Source of the DNA: Finegoldia magna_J
Lineage (GTDB): Bacteria > Bacillota > Clostridia > Tissierellales > Peptoniphilaceae
Assembly: GCF_002243175.1 (NCBI RefSeq)
Contig: NZ_NDYF01000013.1
Span: forward strand, 1 to 64,000
Reading direction: 5' to 3'
Length of the DNA stretch: 64,000 bases
The notes beneath the pieces were generated by a model that ran no database searches, was not told where the DNA came from, and worked only from the letters and a program-made list of their open reading frames with translations. A program made the position numbers and the translations under genes. How positions within the stretch are numbered: the stretch's first letter is position 1; every line of letters begins with the position of its first letter. Shown here piece by piece: positions 1 through 9,720 of the stretch.

Positions 1-61
1 TCAGGCGTAACTATTTTATCATAGGAGGTTGTATTTTGCTTGAAGCTAAAGCTAATGTCTT

Positions 62-87
62 CCACCTGCATAGCAGGTGGTTTTTTA
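62..87 (+). terminator. Hairpin plus T-run near the left edge
   Basis: A perfect 8-bp stem (62-69 with 73-80, loop ATA) is followed directly by six T residues, so it would work as an intrinsic terminator for a plus-strand unit lying mostly outside the window. The surrounding bases 1-120 do not belong to the purine permease gene. A hairpin of this kind could also be the end of an IS200/IS605-type element, but no transposase is visible here. Confidence 0.5.
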
Positions 88-128
88 TTTCGCTCACTTC
101 GTTCGCTCAACACACTTAAGTGTACAAT

Positions 129-165
129 AAAATAGTAGCGCATTTTTAAAATGCACTACTATTTT
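129..165 (-). terminator. Terminator of the purine permease gene
   Basis: An 18-bp inverted repeat (129-146 with 148-165) has one mismatch and lies ten bases beyond the permease stop codon. AT-rich arms give a run of T on the minus strand. It closes the long minus-strand run that ends with the permease. Confidence 0.75.
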
Positions 166-175
166 AATTTAACAT

Positions 176-1483
176 TTAAAATAATGGCCAAATTATTCTT
201 AATACGAATACTATTGCCAAAATATACATCAAAATTGAAATATCTTTTCTTTTTCCTGCTAATAATTTTATCAATACGTAGCTTATCATTCCGAAAGAAA
301 TTCCTTCAGCGATTGAATAACAAAATGGCATTGCAATTATTGTGATAAATGCAGGAATTGCTTCTGAATAATCGTAAAAGTCAATTTCTTTGATTGAGCT
401 AAGCATAAATAATCCTACGATTACAAGTGCAGGTCCTGTTGCTTGTGCAGGAATCATTCCGAATACTGGGAACAAGAATAAGCTTAGGAAGAAAAAGAAT
501 GCTGTAGACAAAGCTGTTAGACCAGTTCTTCCACCTTCTGCAACTCCTGATGCTGACTCAACAAATGTAGTTACTGTACTTGTACCAAGTAAAGCTCCAG
601 CTGTTGTTCCAATCGCATCTGCTAATAATGCAGGAGATGCTTCTTTTAATTTTCCTTGTTCATCTAACATACCAGCCTTTGCACTAACTCCAACCAAAGT
701 TCCTACTGTATCGAAAATATCTACAAATAAGAACGTGAATACTACAGTGAACATATCAAAAGTAAATATTTTATCGAATTGTATTTTAAAAGCTACTGGA
801 GCCAATGATGGTGGCAATGTTATTGGAGATCCGCCTTGGTATTTTGACACTCCCAAAATTAATGCCAAAATAGTAGACGCCAAAATTCCATACATCAACG
901 CACCTTTGATTTCTCTTGCTAAAAGTAAAGCGATAATGAATAATCCTACAATAAATACTACGCTTTCTCTACTCAAAAGATTTCCCAATTGTAATACAGT
1001 ACCTTCACCTTGCATAATAATTCCTGAATTTACCAAACCAACTAATGCTATGAAAAGTCCAATTCCACAGCTAACAGCTTTTTTCAAATTAATTGGAATC
1101 GCATCAAAAATCATTTCTCTTACTTTAAATAATGAAAGAATTAAAAATATAATACCTTCCAAAAATACAGCAGTAAGTGCAAATTGCCAAGTATAGCCCA
1201 AAGTTTTTACGACTGTGAATGTAAAAAATGCATTAAGTCCCATTCCTGGAGCGAGTCCAAATGGTAAGTTGGCTAAGAATGCCATGCAAATCATAGCAAT
1301 GATACTTGAAACAACACTAGCCGTAAAAACTCCGCCCTTGTCCATTCCAGTTTGACTCAACATTTGTGGATTCACTGCCAAGATATAACTCATAGTCATA
1401 AATGTTGTAAATCCTGCCATTAATTCCGTCTTTACATCTGTTTTTTTCTCAGATAGACGAAATTTTTTTTCTAAAAAATCCAA
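176..1483 (-). CDS. pbuG: Guanine/hypoxanthine permease, NCS2 AzgA/PbuG type
   Basis: This 435-aa polytopic membrane protein belongs to the AzgA/GHP branch of the nucleobase-cation symporter 2 family, which imports guanine, hypoxanthine or adenine with protons. The N-terminal TTFMTMSYILAVNP stretch, the GLAPGMGLNAFF segment near residue 75 and the GTSTVTTFVESASGVAEGG segment near residue 300 are hallmarks of that branch. About a dozen hydrophobic segments fill the length, which is normal for the family. It starts 11 bases after the ABC-F gene stop with a GGAGGG site, so the two are probably cotranscribed. I see no purine riboswitch in front of it. The exact base transported cannot be told from sequence. 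Confidence 0.9.
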   Translation of the reverse strand: MDFLEKKFRLSEKKTDVKTELMAGFTTFMTMSYILAVNPQMLSQTGMDKGGVFTASVVSSIIAMICMAFLANLPFGLAPGMGLNAFFTFTVVKTLGYTWQFALTAVFLEGIIFLILSLFKVREMIFDAIPINLKKAVSCGIGLFIALVGLVNSGIIMQGEGTVLQLGNLLSRESVVFIVGLFIIALLLAREIKGALMYGILASTILALILGVSKYQGGSPITLPPSLAPVAFKIQFDKIFTFDMFTVVFTFLFVDIFDTVGTLVGVSAKAGMLDEQGKLKEASPALLADAIGTTAGALLGTSTVTTFVESASGVAEGGRTGLTALSTAFFFFLSLFLFPVFGMIPAQATGPALVIVGLFMLSSIKEIDFYDYSEAIPAFITIIAMPFCYSIAEGISFGMISYVLIKLLAGKRKDISILMYILAIVFVLRIIWPLF

Positions 1484-1494
1484 GTTTTCCCTCC

Positions 1495-3408
1495 TTAATT
1501 TTTATCAAAATCTTCGTATTCCAATTGTTTATCTTCCCAATCTGAATACAAAGAATTTTTGTCAGCGTTAAGATTTTCCAATTCTTCATTTAATTGAAGA
1601 ATTTTTTTAGGATCATCGTAAATATCATTTTGACAAAACATATCTTCAATTTCTTTGATTCGTTCGTCAATTTTATCTATATTCGATTCAATCGTTTCAA
1701 TTTGTTTCCTTAATTTTTTAAGATTATTAGTAATAGCACGTTGTTTTTTCTTTTCTTTCAAAGCGGCAGTTTTGTTCAAACTTTCCTCTGTTTTATCCAC
1801 TTTCAAATCGTTGATTTTTTCTTGATAATAATCGTAATTTCCAAGATAAGTTGTCGCTTTATCTTTTTCCAACACAATAATTTTATCACAAACTCTATTT
1901 AAGAAGTATCTGTCGTGGCTAATTACAAAAACAGTACCTTCGTAATTTATCAAAGAATCTTCCAAACTTTCCTTGGAGTCAATGTCCAAGTGGTTGGTAG
2001 GTTCGTCAAGTAACAAAAAATTTGATTTTGAAAGCATTAACTTCAACAACGATACACGCGCCTTTTCTCCCCCACTCAAATCTTCAATCAGTTTGAAAAT
2101 ATCGTCTCCTACAAAATTCATAATAGCAAGAGCGCTTCTGATTTCGTAGTGAGTCATTTTAGGGTATTCGTCCCAAATTTCATCTATAATTGTGTTTTTA
2201 TCGTTCAAATACATCTGTTCTTGGTCAAAATATCCGATGTTTACATTGGAACCTAACCTGAATTTTCCAGAAGTTGGTTTTAATTTTTTGGTTATAATAT
2301 TGAATAAAGTCGTTTTTCCAACTCCATTTGCTCCAATAAGTCCAACTCTTTCTTCCTTATATATATCTAAGTTACAGTTCTCAAAAATAAGCTTGTCGTC
2401 GATTTTTTTGGACAAATCTTCAACCATCAAAACGTCTTTGCCGCTTGGTGAAGATATTTTGAATTTAATTCCAAAAGTTCCATCATCATACGTTGGCTTA
2501 TCCATAAGCTTCATTTTATCCAAGAGTTTCTTTCTGGATTGTCCTTGTTTATTCTTCTTAGCATTATCAGTGCTAGTGTATTTTTCAACGATTTCAAGTT
2601 GTCTCTTATACTCACGTTGTTGATTTTCGTAAGTCTTTCGTTGGATATCCATATAGATTTTTCTCTGTTTCATAAAACCAGTGTAATCTGTCTCGTACGT
2701 TTTGATGGTTCTATTTTCCATATGAAAAATCCTATTTACAATTCCATCTAAGAAATATCTATCGTGAGAAATTATCACACAAGCGCCCTTGTAATTTTTC
2801 AGAAAAGTTTCCAAAAACTCGATAGCTTTGATATCCAAATGGTTGGTAGGCTCGTCTAGTAACAATACGTCACATTTTTGTAGAAGAAGTTTTGCGAGCA
2901 TTATTCGAGATTTTTGACCACCACTGAAATTAGTGACATTTTTATCCAAATCATCATCCGAAAATCCCAAACCTTTTAGTGTGCCTTTGATTTCAGAATC
3001 GTAGAGATATCCTCCCATTGATTCAAATCTTTCCAAATCTCTGTGGTATTTGTTCATCAAATCTTCCAAATCTTCGGTATCCTTCATTTGATTTTCGTAT
3101 TCTCGAAGTTTGTTCTCCAATCTCAATACTTCTGAAAAAACGCTCAAGCATTCTTCGTACAAAGTATTAGTCGAATCAAATGAATTATGTTGCTTCAAGT
3201 ATCCTATTTTCATATCATTTTTGATGAACAAGTCTCCACCGTCTTTAGACAATTCTCCTGTCAAAATATTAAACAAAGTGGATTTACCCGCACCATTTAT
3301 TCCTATGATTCCAATTTTATCATTGTCGTTAATATTAAAAGTAACATTTTCTAAGATACTTTTATCTAAGAAAGATTTTTCTATGTCTTTTGCACCTATT
3401 AGAATCAT
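1495..3408 (-). CDS. ABC-F family ATPase (YdiF/Uup-like), two ATPase domains
   Basis: This 637-aa soluble protein has two ABC ATPase domains and no membrane segment, the ABC-F layout. Domain 1 has Walker A GINGAGKST near residue 37 and signature FSGGQKSR; domain 2 has GANGVGKTT near residue 355 and LSGGEKAR. Each has an LLLDEPTNHLD Walker B. A charged linker separates them, and the last 80 or so residues form a coiled coil, as in YdiF and Uup. ABC-F proteins act on the ribosome as translation factors or, in some branches, protect it from antibiotics. The linker here does not let me assign a resistance role, so a housekeeping function is more likely. A GGAAG site precedes the ATG. Confidence 0.9.
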   Translation of the reverse strand: MILIGAKDIEKSFLDKSILENVTFNINDNDKIGIIGINGAGKSTLFNILTGELSKDGGDLFIKNDMKIGYLKQHNSFDSTNTLYEECLSVFSEVLRLENKLREYENQMKDTEDLEDLMNKYHRDLERFESMGGYLYDSEIKGTLKGLGFSDDDLDKNVTNFSGGQKSRIMLAKLLLQKCDVLLLDEPTNHLDIKAIEFLETFLKNYKGACVIISHDRYFLDGIVNRIFHMENRTIKTYETDYTGFMKQRKIYMDIQRKTYENQQREYKRQLEIVEKYTSTDNAKKNKQGQSRKKLLDKMKLMDKPTYDDGTFGIKFKISSPSGKDVLMVEDLSKKIDDKLIFENCNLDIYKEERVGLIGANGVGKTTLFNIITKKLKPTSGKFRLGSNVNIGYFDQEQMYLNDKNTIIDEIWDEYPKMTHYEIRSALAIMNFVGDDIFKLIEDLSGGEKARVSLLKLMLSKSNFLLLDEPTNHLDIDSKESLEDSLINYEGTVFVISHDRYFLNRVCDKIIVLEKDKATTYLGNYDYYQEKINDLKVDKTEESLNKTAALKEKKKQRAITNNLKKLRKQIETIESNIDKIDERIKEIEDMFCQNDIYDDPKKILQLNEELENLNADKNSLYSDWEDKQLEYEDFDKN

Positions 3409-3430
3409 TTTTTCACTTCCTAACTAAACA

Positions 3431-3460
3431 GTCAATCAACTCAATTCTGAGTTAATTGAC
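3431..3460 (-). terminator. Hairpin between yfcE and the ABC-F gene
   Basis: An imperfect inverted repeat with arms of about 12 bp sits directly after the YfcE stop codon. The minus-strand sequence after it is only moderately T-rich, so it may be a partial terminator that lowers but does not abolish read-through into the ABC-F gene. Confidence 0.5.
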
Positions 3461-3461
3461 T

Positions 3462-4004
3462 TCATATTTTCAAAGATGACAAAACTTTGTTTGAGTCTAT
3501 ATCTATAAGTTTGATTTCATCATCATCTATTATTGCAACTGATTTTACACCGTCTTTTGGAATAGAAGGACTACCTGGATTTAACAAAATAACTCCGTCT
3601 TTTTCTTCCAAAACTTTTACATGAGTGTGTCCTGTTATTACGATATCGCAATTATTCGCCTTAGCAATCCTAATTCTATTGTCTTCATCTTCTTCATATC
3701 CATGAATTGTGAAAATTCTAAATCTGCCAATATTTATGATTCTATGTTTTTGTGTCAAATCGTGTTCAATAACCATTTGATCCACATCACTATCGCAGTT
3801 TCCTCTTGTATATATCACATTATCCATAGATTTGAAAATAACTGCCAAATCTTTGGGATTGTAATCTTCTGGAAGAGCATTGCGTGGTCCGTGATACAAA
3901 ACATCTCCCAAATGAAAAATCGTGTCGCAATCTTTTAGAATATCCAAAGCTTTTTTCGTATTATCTAAAGAGCCATGTGTATCGCTTATTACACCTATTT
4001 TCAT
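3462..4004 (-). CDS. yfcE: YfcE-family metallophosphodiesterase
   Basis: This 180-aa protein is a small calcineurin-like phosphoesterase of the YfcE/MJ0936 group, which hydrolyses phosphodiesters with Mn2+ or similar metals. The metal-binding series is complete: ISDTHG at residues 6-11, HLGD near 32, GNCD near 73, and ITGHTH near 122. The length is normal. Its ATG shares one base with the Lon stop codon (TAATG), so translation is probably coupled to Lon. The physiological substrate of YfcE proteins is not settled. Confidence 0.88.
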   Translation of the reverse strand: MKIGVISDTHGSLDNTKKALDILKDCDTIFHLGDVLYHGPRNALPEDYNPKDLAVIFKSMDNVIYTRGNCDSDVDQMVIEHDLTQKHRIINIGRFRIFTIHGYEEDEDNRIRIAKANNCDIVITGHTHVKVLEEKDGVILLNPGSPSIPKDGVKSVAIIDDDEIKLIDIDSNKVLSSLKI

Positions 4005-6337
4005 TAGATTAATACCTCATCCAAAATTTCTTTTACATTATTTGTAAAATAGAATTTGATTTTTTGTCTAATTTTAGGATCAATGTCTTGGATATCTCTT
4101 TTGTTTTCTTTTGGCAAGAAAACTTTATTGATTCCGTATCTATGAGCAGCCAATACTTTTTCCTTGACACCACCAATTGCCAATACCCTTCCTGTAAGTG
4201 TGATTTCTCCAGTCATTGCAAAATCGTGTTTTACTTTTCTTCCTGTCAATGCACTTACTAGCGCTGTAACCATTGTAACACCTGCTGATGGTCCATCTTT
4301 TGGAACAGCACCTTCTGGAACATGAATATGAATATCTTTTTCTTTGTAGAATTCTCCTTTTATACCCAAATCCTCTTGGTTACTTCTGATGTATGAAATT
4401 GCAGCCATTGCAGATTCTTTCATTACATCTCCAAGTTTTCCTGTAAGTTGAGTTTTGCCTGTACCGTCCATCACATTAGCTTCAATTGTAAGGATAACTC
4501 CACCAACTTGTGTCCACGCTAAACCATTCACAACTCCAATTGTGTCTTCCCTTGGAATTTCATCATCTAAAACTAATTTTGATCCCAAGAATTTTTCTAG
4601 ATTTTTATTGTTGACGACAACTTTTTTAACATCATCTCTTACGATTTTAACAACGGCTTTTCTGACTACTTTTCCAATATTTCTTTCAAGCTCTCTTACT
4701 CCACTTTCTCTTGTGTAGTTGTTTATAATCGTATAGATAGCATCTCTTGTGATGTGGAATTGGGATTTGTCCATTCCATTTTCTTTTAATTGACGTGGAA
4801 GCAAATATCTGTTAGCTATTTCAAATTTTTCATAATCTGTATAACTTGTAACTCTGATAACTTCCATTCTGTCTAACAATGCATCTGGAATTTGTTCTTG
4901 TGAATTTGCAGTAGTGATAAATAATACATCTGACAGATCAACTGGAATTTCGATGTAATTATCTGTAAATTCACTGTTTTGTTCCGGATCTAAAACTTCC
5001 AACAAAGCACTTGCAGGATCTCCTCTAAAATCAGATGCTAATTTGTCAATTTCATCCAATAAGAAAACTGGATTTAATTTCTTAGCTTTTTGCAATTGAG
5101 TTATGATTCTTCCTGGCATTGCTCCGATGTAAGTTTTTCTGTGGCCTCTGATTTCTGCTTCATCACGTACGCCACCAAGTCTCATGGATACGAATTTTCT
5201 ATTAGTTGCTTCAGCTATAGATCTTGCAATTGAAGTTTTACCAACCCCTGGAGGGCCAACTAGACAAAGGATAGGTCCTTTTAATGATCCAGTCATCTTC
5301 TTAACAGCTAAATATTCCAAAATTCTTTTCTTTACATCTTCTAATCCAAAATGACCATCATTTAGAACTTTTTCTGCAACTTTTAAATCAATCGAACTTT
5401 TTGATTTTTTGTTCCAAGGAATATCCAATACTTGATCGATATAATTTCTAATCACTGTGCTTTCGGGATTATTTGGATTCATCGAAGATAATCTGTTGAT
5501 TTCCTTTAAAACGTGTTCTTCAGAATCTTTTTTAAGTTTTAATTTCTTTACTCTATTTGCATAATCATCTGTGTCTTCAATGTCGTATTCTTCACCCAAT
5601 TCCATCTTGATTTGACGCAATTGTTCTTGAAGAAAATACTCTTTTTGTGTGTCAGATATTTCCTTGTTTGTTCTTTGTTCGATATCTTCTTTTATCTTCA
5701 AAAATTCAATTTCTTTTATTACAAATTTGTACACCAACTCAATTCTTTCATCCATATCCAAAGTTTCCAATAATAAAATTGAATCCTTATCGTTTAATGA
5801 AATTAGCATTGAAATTGTATCTATCAAAGAACTTGGATCTTCTTCGTTTAAAAGTCCCCCAAGCAAATCTTGTGGTAATGGTTTTTTGATAATTTCTGCC
5901 AAGCTTTCAAACGAAGAAATAATCATCCTAATCATAGTCAGTGATTTATCCGTAGGATGATATTTTGTTTTATCGTATTCCATAACTTCAACGTTTGCTT
6001 CTAAGAAACTGTCGTTTTCAACAAAGTCTACGATTTTTGCTCTGTCGTAAGCTTCAACCAAAACTCTGACATTTCCGTTTGGCATTTTAATAGTTTGTTT
6101 GATACTTGCAAGAACTCCTGTATGATAAAAATCTTCTTTTGTGATGTTTTCTACAATTGGATCTTTTTGCGTACAAATAAAAATCTCAGAATTTCTGAGC
6201 AAACTAGCATTTAAAGCATTTAATGAAACTTCTCTTCCAACTTCAAAATGTTGGATATTATTTGGAAACAACCACAAACCACGCAACGCGATTATTGGAA
6301 GTTTCTTTTCTGATATTGTATAGTATTCTTTCATCAA
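4004..6337 (-). CDS. lon: ATP-dependent protease Lon
   Basis: This 777-aa protein is a full-length bacterial LonA. It has the N-terminal substrate-binding domain (to about residue 200), a coiled-coil region, an AAA+ module with Walker A GPPGVGKTS near residue 360 and Walker B VFLLDEIDK, and a C-terminal serine protease domain. The catalytic serine lies in PKDGPSAGVTM near residue 680 and the partner lysine in GGVKEKVLAAHR near 724. It degrades misfolded and short-lived regulatory proteins in the cytosol. It follows clpX after a terminator, so the clpX-lon arrangement is close but may be two units. No HrcA/CtsR site was recognised upstream. Confidence 0.97.
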   Translation of the reverse strand: MMKEYYTISEKKLPIIALRGLWLFPNNIQHFEVGREVSLNALNASLLRNSEIFICTQKDPIVENITKEDFYHTGVLASIKQTIKMPNGNVRVLVEAYDRAKIVDFVENDSFLEANVEVMEYDKTKYHPTDKSLTMIRMIISSFESLAEIIKKPLPQDLLGGLLNEEDPSSLIDTISMLISLNDKDSILLLETLDMDERIELVYKFVIKEIEFLKIKEDIEQRTNKEISDTQKEYFLQEQLRQIKMELGEEYDIEDTDDYANRVKKLKLKKDSEEHVLKEINRLSSMNPNNPESTVIRNYIDQVLDIPWNKKSKSSIDLKVAEKVLNDGHFGLEDVKKRILEYLAVKKMTGSLKGPILCLVGPPGVGKTSIARSIAEATNRKFVSMRLGGVRDEAEIRGHRKTYIGAMPGRIITQLQKAKKLNPVFLLDEIDKLASDFRGDPASALLEVLDPEQNSEFTDNYIEIPVDLSDVLFITTANSQEQIPDALLDRMEVIRVTSYTDYEKFEIANRYLLPRQLKENGMDKSQFHITRDAIYTIINNYTRESGVRELERNIGKVVRKAVVKIVRDDVKKVVVNNKNLEKFLGSKLVLDDEIPREDTIGVVNGLAWTQVGGVILTIEANVMDGTGKTQLTGKLGDVMKESAMAAISYIRSNQEDLGIKGEFYKEKDIHIHVPEGAVPKDGPSAGVTMVTALVSALTGRKVKHDFAMTGEITLTGRVLAIGGVKEKVLAAHRYGINKVFLPKENKRDIQDIDPKIRQKIKFYFTNNVKEILDEVLI

Positions 6338-6367
6338 ACTCCTCTTTCGAATTTAATCTATTGATAA

Positions 6368-6394
6368 AAATAGCTCACCTAAAGTGAGCTATTT
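6368..6394 (-). terminator. Terminator between clpX and lon
   Basis: An 11-bp perfect stem (6368-6378 with 6384-6394) with a 5-base loop is followed by TTTTTATC on the minus strand. It lies just after the clpX stop codon and 30 bases before the lon start, so lon is reached by read-through or by a promoter overlapping this short gap. Confidence 0.8.
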
Positions 6395-6397
6395 GTG

Positions 6398-7633
6398 TTA
6401 TTTATTATTTGTTTTGAAAACAAGTTTTGGGTCTTTTCCTTCTAGTACACTTTCTTTTGTCAAAATTACTTTGGAAATGTCTTGTCTTGATGGTAGCTCA
6501 AACATAATATTCATCAAAGATTTTTCTATTATTGTTCTCAAACCTCTGGCACCTGTTTTTCTATCGTAAGCTAACTTGGCGATAGCTTTCAATGCTTCTT
6601 CATCAAATTCCAACTCAACATCATCCATTTTGAATAATTCTTGATATTGTTTGATAACTGCATTTTTAGGTTCCAAAAGTATTTTAATTAAAGCTTGTTC
6701 ATCTAGTTCATCAAGTGTAACTAAAACTGGAATTCTTCCTACAAATTCAGGAATTAAACCAAATTTAATCAAATCTTCTGGCCTAATATCTTTGAACAAT
6801 TCAGAAATTCTCTTATGTTCATTTTCTCCCAAATCTGCCCCAAAACCTATTGATTTTGTTTCTGTTCTTTTTTCGATTATTTTTTCTAAGCCGTCAAAAG
6901 CTCCACCGACAATGAATAAAATATTTTTTGTATCAACTTGAATATATTCTTGATTAGGATGCTTTCTTCCACCTTGTGGCGGTACATTACAAATTGTACC
7001 TTCCACTATTTTTAACAAAGCTTGTTGTACACCTTCACCGCTAACATCTCTAGTGATGGAAGGATTTTCGCTTTTTCTAGTAATCTTGTCGATTTCGTCA
7101 ATGTAGATGATTCCTTGTTCTGCTTTTTCTATATCGTAATCCGCCGCTTGAATAAGCTTCAAAATTACATTTTCTACATCTTCTCCGACATATCCAGCTT
7201 CTGTAAGGCTAGTTGCATCGGCTATAGCAAAAGGAACATCCAATATCTTGGCTAAAGTTTCAGCTAAAAGTGTTTTTCCGCTTCCAGTTGGACCCACCAA
7301 TAAAATATTCGATTTTTGTAATTCTACATCATTATTCATTAGATTAGAATTAATTCTTTTGTAATGATTATATACTGCAACAGCCAAGGCTTTTTTGCCT
7401 TCTTCCTGTTTGATTACATAATCATCAAGCACATCCTTGATTTCGATTGGCTTAGGCAAATCAATTCTTTCTTGGATAGTATCTACATCTTTGAACTCTT
7501 CTTCGATAATGCTATTGCATAGCGAAACACATTCATCGCAAATAAATACTCCAGGTCCAGCAATTAATTTTCTGACTTCATCTTGTGATTTACCGCAAAA
7601 AGAACATTTATATTGATTTTCATTCTTTGGCAT
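6398..7633 (-). CDS. clpX: ClpXP unfoldase subunit ClpX
   Basis: This 411-aa AAA+ protein has the N-terminal C4 zinc-binding domain of ClpX (CSFCGK and ICDEC, residues 10-37), Walker A GPTGSGKTLLAE near residue 115 and Walker B GIIYIDEIDKI. It carries the RDVSGEGVQQALLKIVEGT box and the IGF-loop equivalent SIGFG, which docks on ClpP. It unfolds tagged substrates and feeds them to ClpP. Its start is 10 bases after the clpP stop, in the usual tig-clpP-clpX order, so the three genes are likely one operon. Confidence 0.97.
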   Translation of the reverse strand: MPKNENQYKCSFCGKSQDEVRKLIAGPGVFICDECVSLCNSIIEEEFKDVDTIQERIDLPKPIEIKDVLDDYVIKQEEGKKALAVAVYNHYKRINSNLMNNDVELQKSNILLVGPTGSGKTLLAETLAKILDVPFAIADATSLTEAGYVGEDVENVILKLIQAADYDIEKAEQGIIYIDEIDKITRKSENPSITRDVSGEGVQQALLKIVEGTICNVPPQGGRKHPNQEYIQVDTKNILFIVGGAFDGLEKIIEKRTETKSIGFGADLGENEHKRISELFKDIRPEDLIKFGLIPEFVGRIPVLVTLDELDEQALIKILLEPKNAVIKQYQELFKMDDVELEFDEEALKAIAKLAYDRKTGARGLRTIIEKSLMNIMFELPSRQDISKVILTKESVLEGKDPKLVFKTNNK

Positions 7634-7643
7634 AAATATTTCC

Positions 7644-8231
7644 TTATTTAGAAGTATATATAACTTCGTCTATCAATCCATACTCTTTTGCTTCTTCTGC
7701 TGTTAGTATGAAATCTCTGTCTGTATCTCTTTCAATTTTTTCTAGAGGTTGTCCAGTTCTTTCAGATAATATCTTGTTTAATAATTCTCTCTTCTTCAAA
7801 ATATTCTTAGCGTGAATTTCGATATCACTAGCTTGTCCTTGTGCTCCACCAAGTGGTTGATGGATTAAAGTGTCTGCATTTGGAAGTGCATATCTTTTTC
7901 CTTTTGCACCACTTGTTAGAAGGATTGCTCCCATACTAGCAGCCATTCCTACACAGATTGTTGAAACATCTGGTTTAACGTATTGCATAGTATCGTATAT
8001 CGCTAATCCTGCGCTTACAGAACCTCCTGGTGAATTGATATATAATTGAATATCCTTTTTTGGATCTTCACTTTCTAAGAACAATAATTGAGCTATAACA
8101 AGATCCGCCATCTGATCATTAACTTCGCCTGTGACGAAAATAATTCTTTCTTTTAAAAGTCGAGAGAAAATATCGTAAGATCTTTCGCCTCTATTACTTT
8201 GTTCTACAACCATTGGTACTAAAGATGGCAT
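7644..8231 (-). CDS. clpP: ATP-dependent Clp protease proteolytic subunit ClpP
   Basis: This 195-aa serine protease has the family's normal length. The catalytic serine sits in GMAASMGA at about residue 98, the histidine in LIHQPLGG near 123, and the aspartate in the TDRDFILTAEEA region near 172. Fourteen subunits form the proteolytic barrel that works with ClpX. An AATAGGAGG site immediately precedes the ATG. It follows the trigger-factor gene by 40 bases in the common tig-clpP-clpX order. Confidence 0.97.
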   Translation of the reverse strand: MPSLVPMVVEQSNRGERSYDIFSRLLKERIIFVTGEVNDQMADLVIAQLLFLESEDPKKDIQLYINSPGGSVSAGLAIYDTMQYVKPDVSTICVGMAASMGAILLTSGAKGKRYALPNADTLIHQPLGGAQGQASDIEIHAKNILKKRELLNKILSERTGQPLEKIERDTDRDFILTAEEAKEYGLIDEVIYTSK

Positions 8232-8271
8232 AATAATAACCTCCTATTATTAATTCTAATATATTGAAATA

Positions 8272-9597
8272 TTATTTATCTTCTTTTGTTTCTTCAGCTT
8301 TCTTTGTTTCAAATTTAGTATTTTCTACTAATTTTTCTAAAGCTTTTTTTCTCTTGATGTCTTCTTTTAAGAATTCTACGTTTGGACTATTTTTGAATTC
8401 TTCGATGAATTTTTCTTCATCATCTTGTCCATATACTTTTGCAAATTCTTTTAATTGTTCATCTAATTCTTCTTCTGTTGATTCGATTGCTTCTTTTTCG
8501 ATATATTTTTCTAATACCAAATCACCTTTAACTTTTAATTCAGCGTTAGCTCTTAATTCGTTTTTAACATCTTCTTCTGAAGTGTTAGTGATTTGGAAGT
8601 ATTGATCTGTATTTAAGCCCATTTGTTGAACTCTTCTTGCAAAATCTTGGAATTGACGATTTACTTCGTTGTCAATCATTGATTCTGGAACTGTAATTTC
8701 AGTAGCATCAATCAAAGCTTCTACAGATTTGTTTTGTTTTTCAACTAATTGTCTTTGTTCGTTGTCTTTTTCTAAGTGTTCTTTGATGTCTTTCTTGTAT
8801 TCGTCAAGAGTATCGAATTCAGAAACATCTTTTACGAATTCATCATCTAATTCAGGTAATACTTTTTCTTTGATTGAATTGATTTTGCATTCAAACTTAG
8901 CATCTTGTCCTTTTAAAGAATCTTCGTGGTAATCTTCTGGGAATTTAACATTAACGTCAAATTCATCTCCAACATTGTGACCTACGATTTGTTCTTCAAA
9001 TCCTGGAATAAATGTGTGTGAACCTAAAACTAATTCGTAATCTTCTGCTTCCCCACCATCAAATGCTTTATCATCTACAAAACCTTTAAAGTTGATAGAA
9101 ACAGTGTCATTTTCCTTAGCTTCTCTTCCTTCAACTTCTTGAACTCTTGCGTTTGATTCTAATTCGTGATTGATTTTCAAATCAACATCAGAATCAGTTA
9201 CTTTGTATTCTTCGATTTCAGCTGAAAGATTAGAATAATCACCTAATTCGAATTCTGGTTTCAAATCAACAGTGAATTTTACTTTTACATCATTGTTTTC
9301 AGTAATGTCATCAAGATCGATGTCTGGTTGTGAAACTGGTTCTAATTCTAATTCTTCGATAGCTTTTTCGTAAATTCCTGGTAATAATAGATTTACAGCA
9401 TCTTCGTAGAATAAACCTTCACCATAAGCTCTTTCCAACATTTTTCTTGGAACTTTACCTTTTCTAAATCCTTTTAAACTAAATTTAGATCTATTCTTTT
9501 TATAACTTTCCTCAATTGCATTATTAAAATCTTCTGCAGGTATTTCACATGTGAATACCGCTTGATTATTTTCTTTACTTACAAGCACTGCGCTCAT
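8272..9597 (-). CDS. tig: Trigger factor (ribosome-associated chaperone)
   Basis: This 441-aa protein has the three trigger-factor parts in order. The ribosome-binding domain carries the FRKGKVPRKMLE loop near residue 45. An FKBP-type prolyl isomerase domain spans about residues 150-245, and an acidic, lysine/glutamate-rich helical C-terminal domain follows. It binds nascent chains at the ribosome exit. It is the first gene of the tig-clpP-clpX group. A TATAAT -10 box at 9663-9668 lies upstream, with a poor -35 match. Confidence 0.96.
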   Translation of the reverse strand: MSAVLVSKENNQAVFTCEIPAEDFNNAIEESYKKNRSKFSLKGFRKGKVPRKMLERAYGEGLFYEDAVNLLLPGIYEKAIEELELEPVSQPDIDLDDITENNDVKVKFTVDLKPEFELGDYSNLSAEIEEYKVTDSDVDLKINHELESNARVQEVEGREAKENDTVSINFKGFVDDKAFDGGEAEDYELVLGSHTFIPGFEEQIVGHNVGDEFDVNVKFPEDYHEDSLKGQDAKFECKINSIKEKVLPELDDEFVKDVSEFDTLDEYKKDIKEHLEKDNEQRQLVEKQNKSVEALIDATEITVPESMIDNEVNRQFQDFARRVQQMGLNTDQYFQITNTSEEDVKNELRANAELKVKGDLVLEKYIEKEAIESTEEELDEQLKEFAKVYGQDDEEKFIEEFKNSPNVEFLKEDIKRKKALEKLVENTKFETKKAEETKEDK

Positions 9598-9690
9598 ACT
9601 TTCCTCCTAATTTTTATTTAAAACTTAAATTAATTTCACTTAAAATAGAAATTCCAGCTAATATTATACCCTAAATACCATTTTTTTTAA

Positions 9691-9719
9691 AGTTTTTTAG
9701 CTAAAATGATTAAAAAACT
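9691..9719 (-). terminator. AT-rich hairpin after the CWB2 gene
   Basis: A 9-bp AT-only stem (AGTTTTTTA and its complement) sits just beyond the CWB2 gene stop codon. It is weak thermodynamically and overlaps the region just upstream of the tig promoter, so its role as terminator is tentative. Confidence 0.35.
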
Positions 9720-9720
9720 G

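Noticed and set aside
390..1196. Long plus-strand reading frame opposite the purine permease gene
   Set aside because: Composition is a mirror of the permease; no ribosome site, and many similar frames lie opposite other membrane genes.
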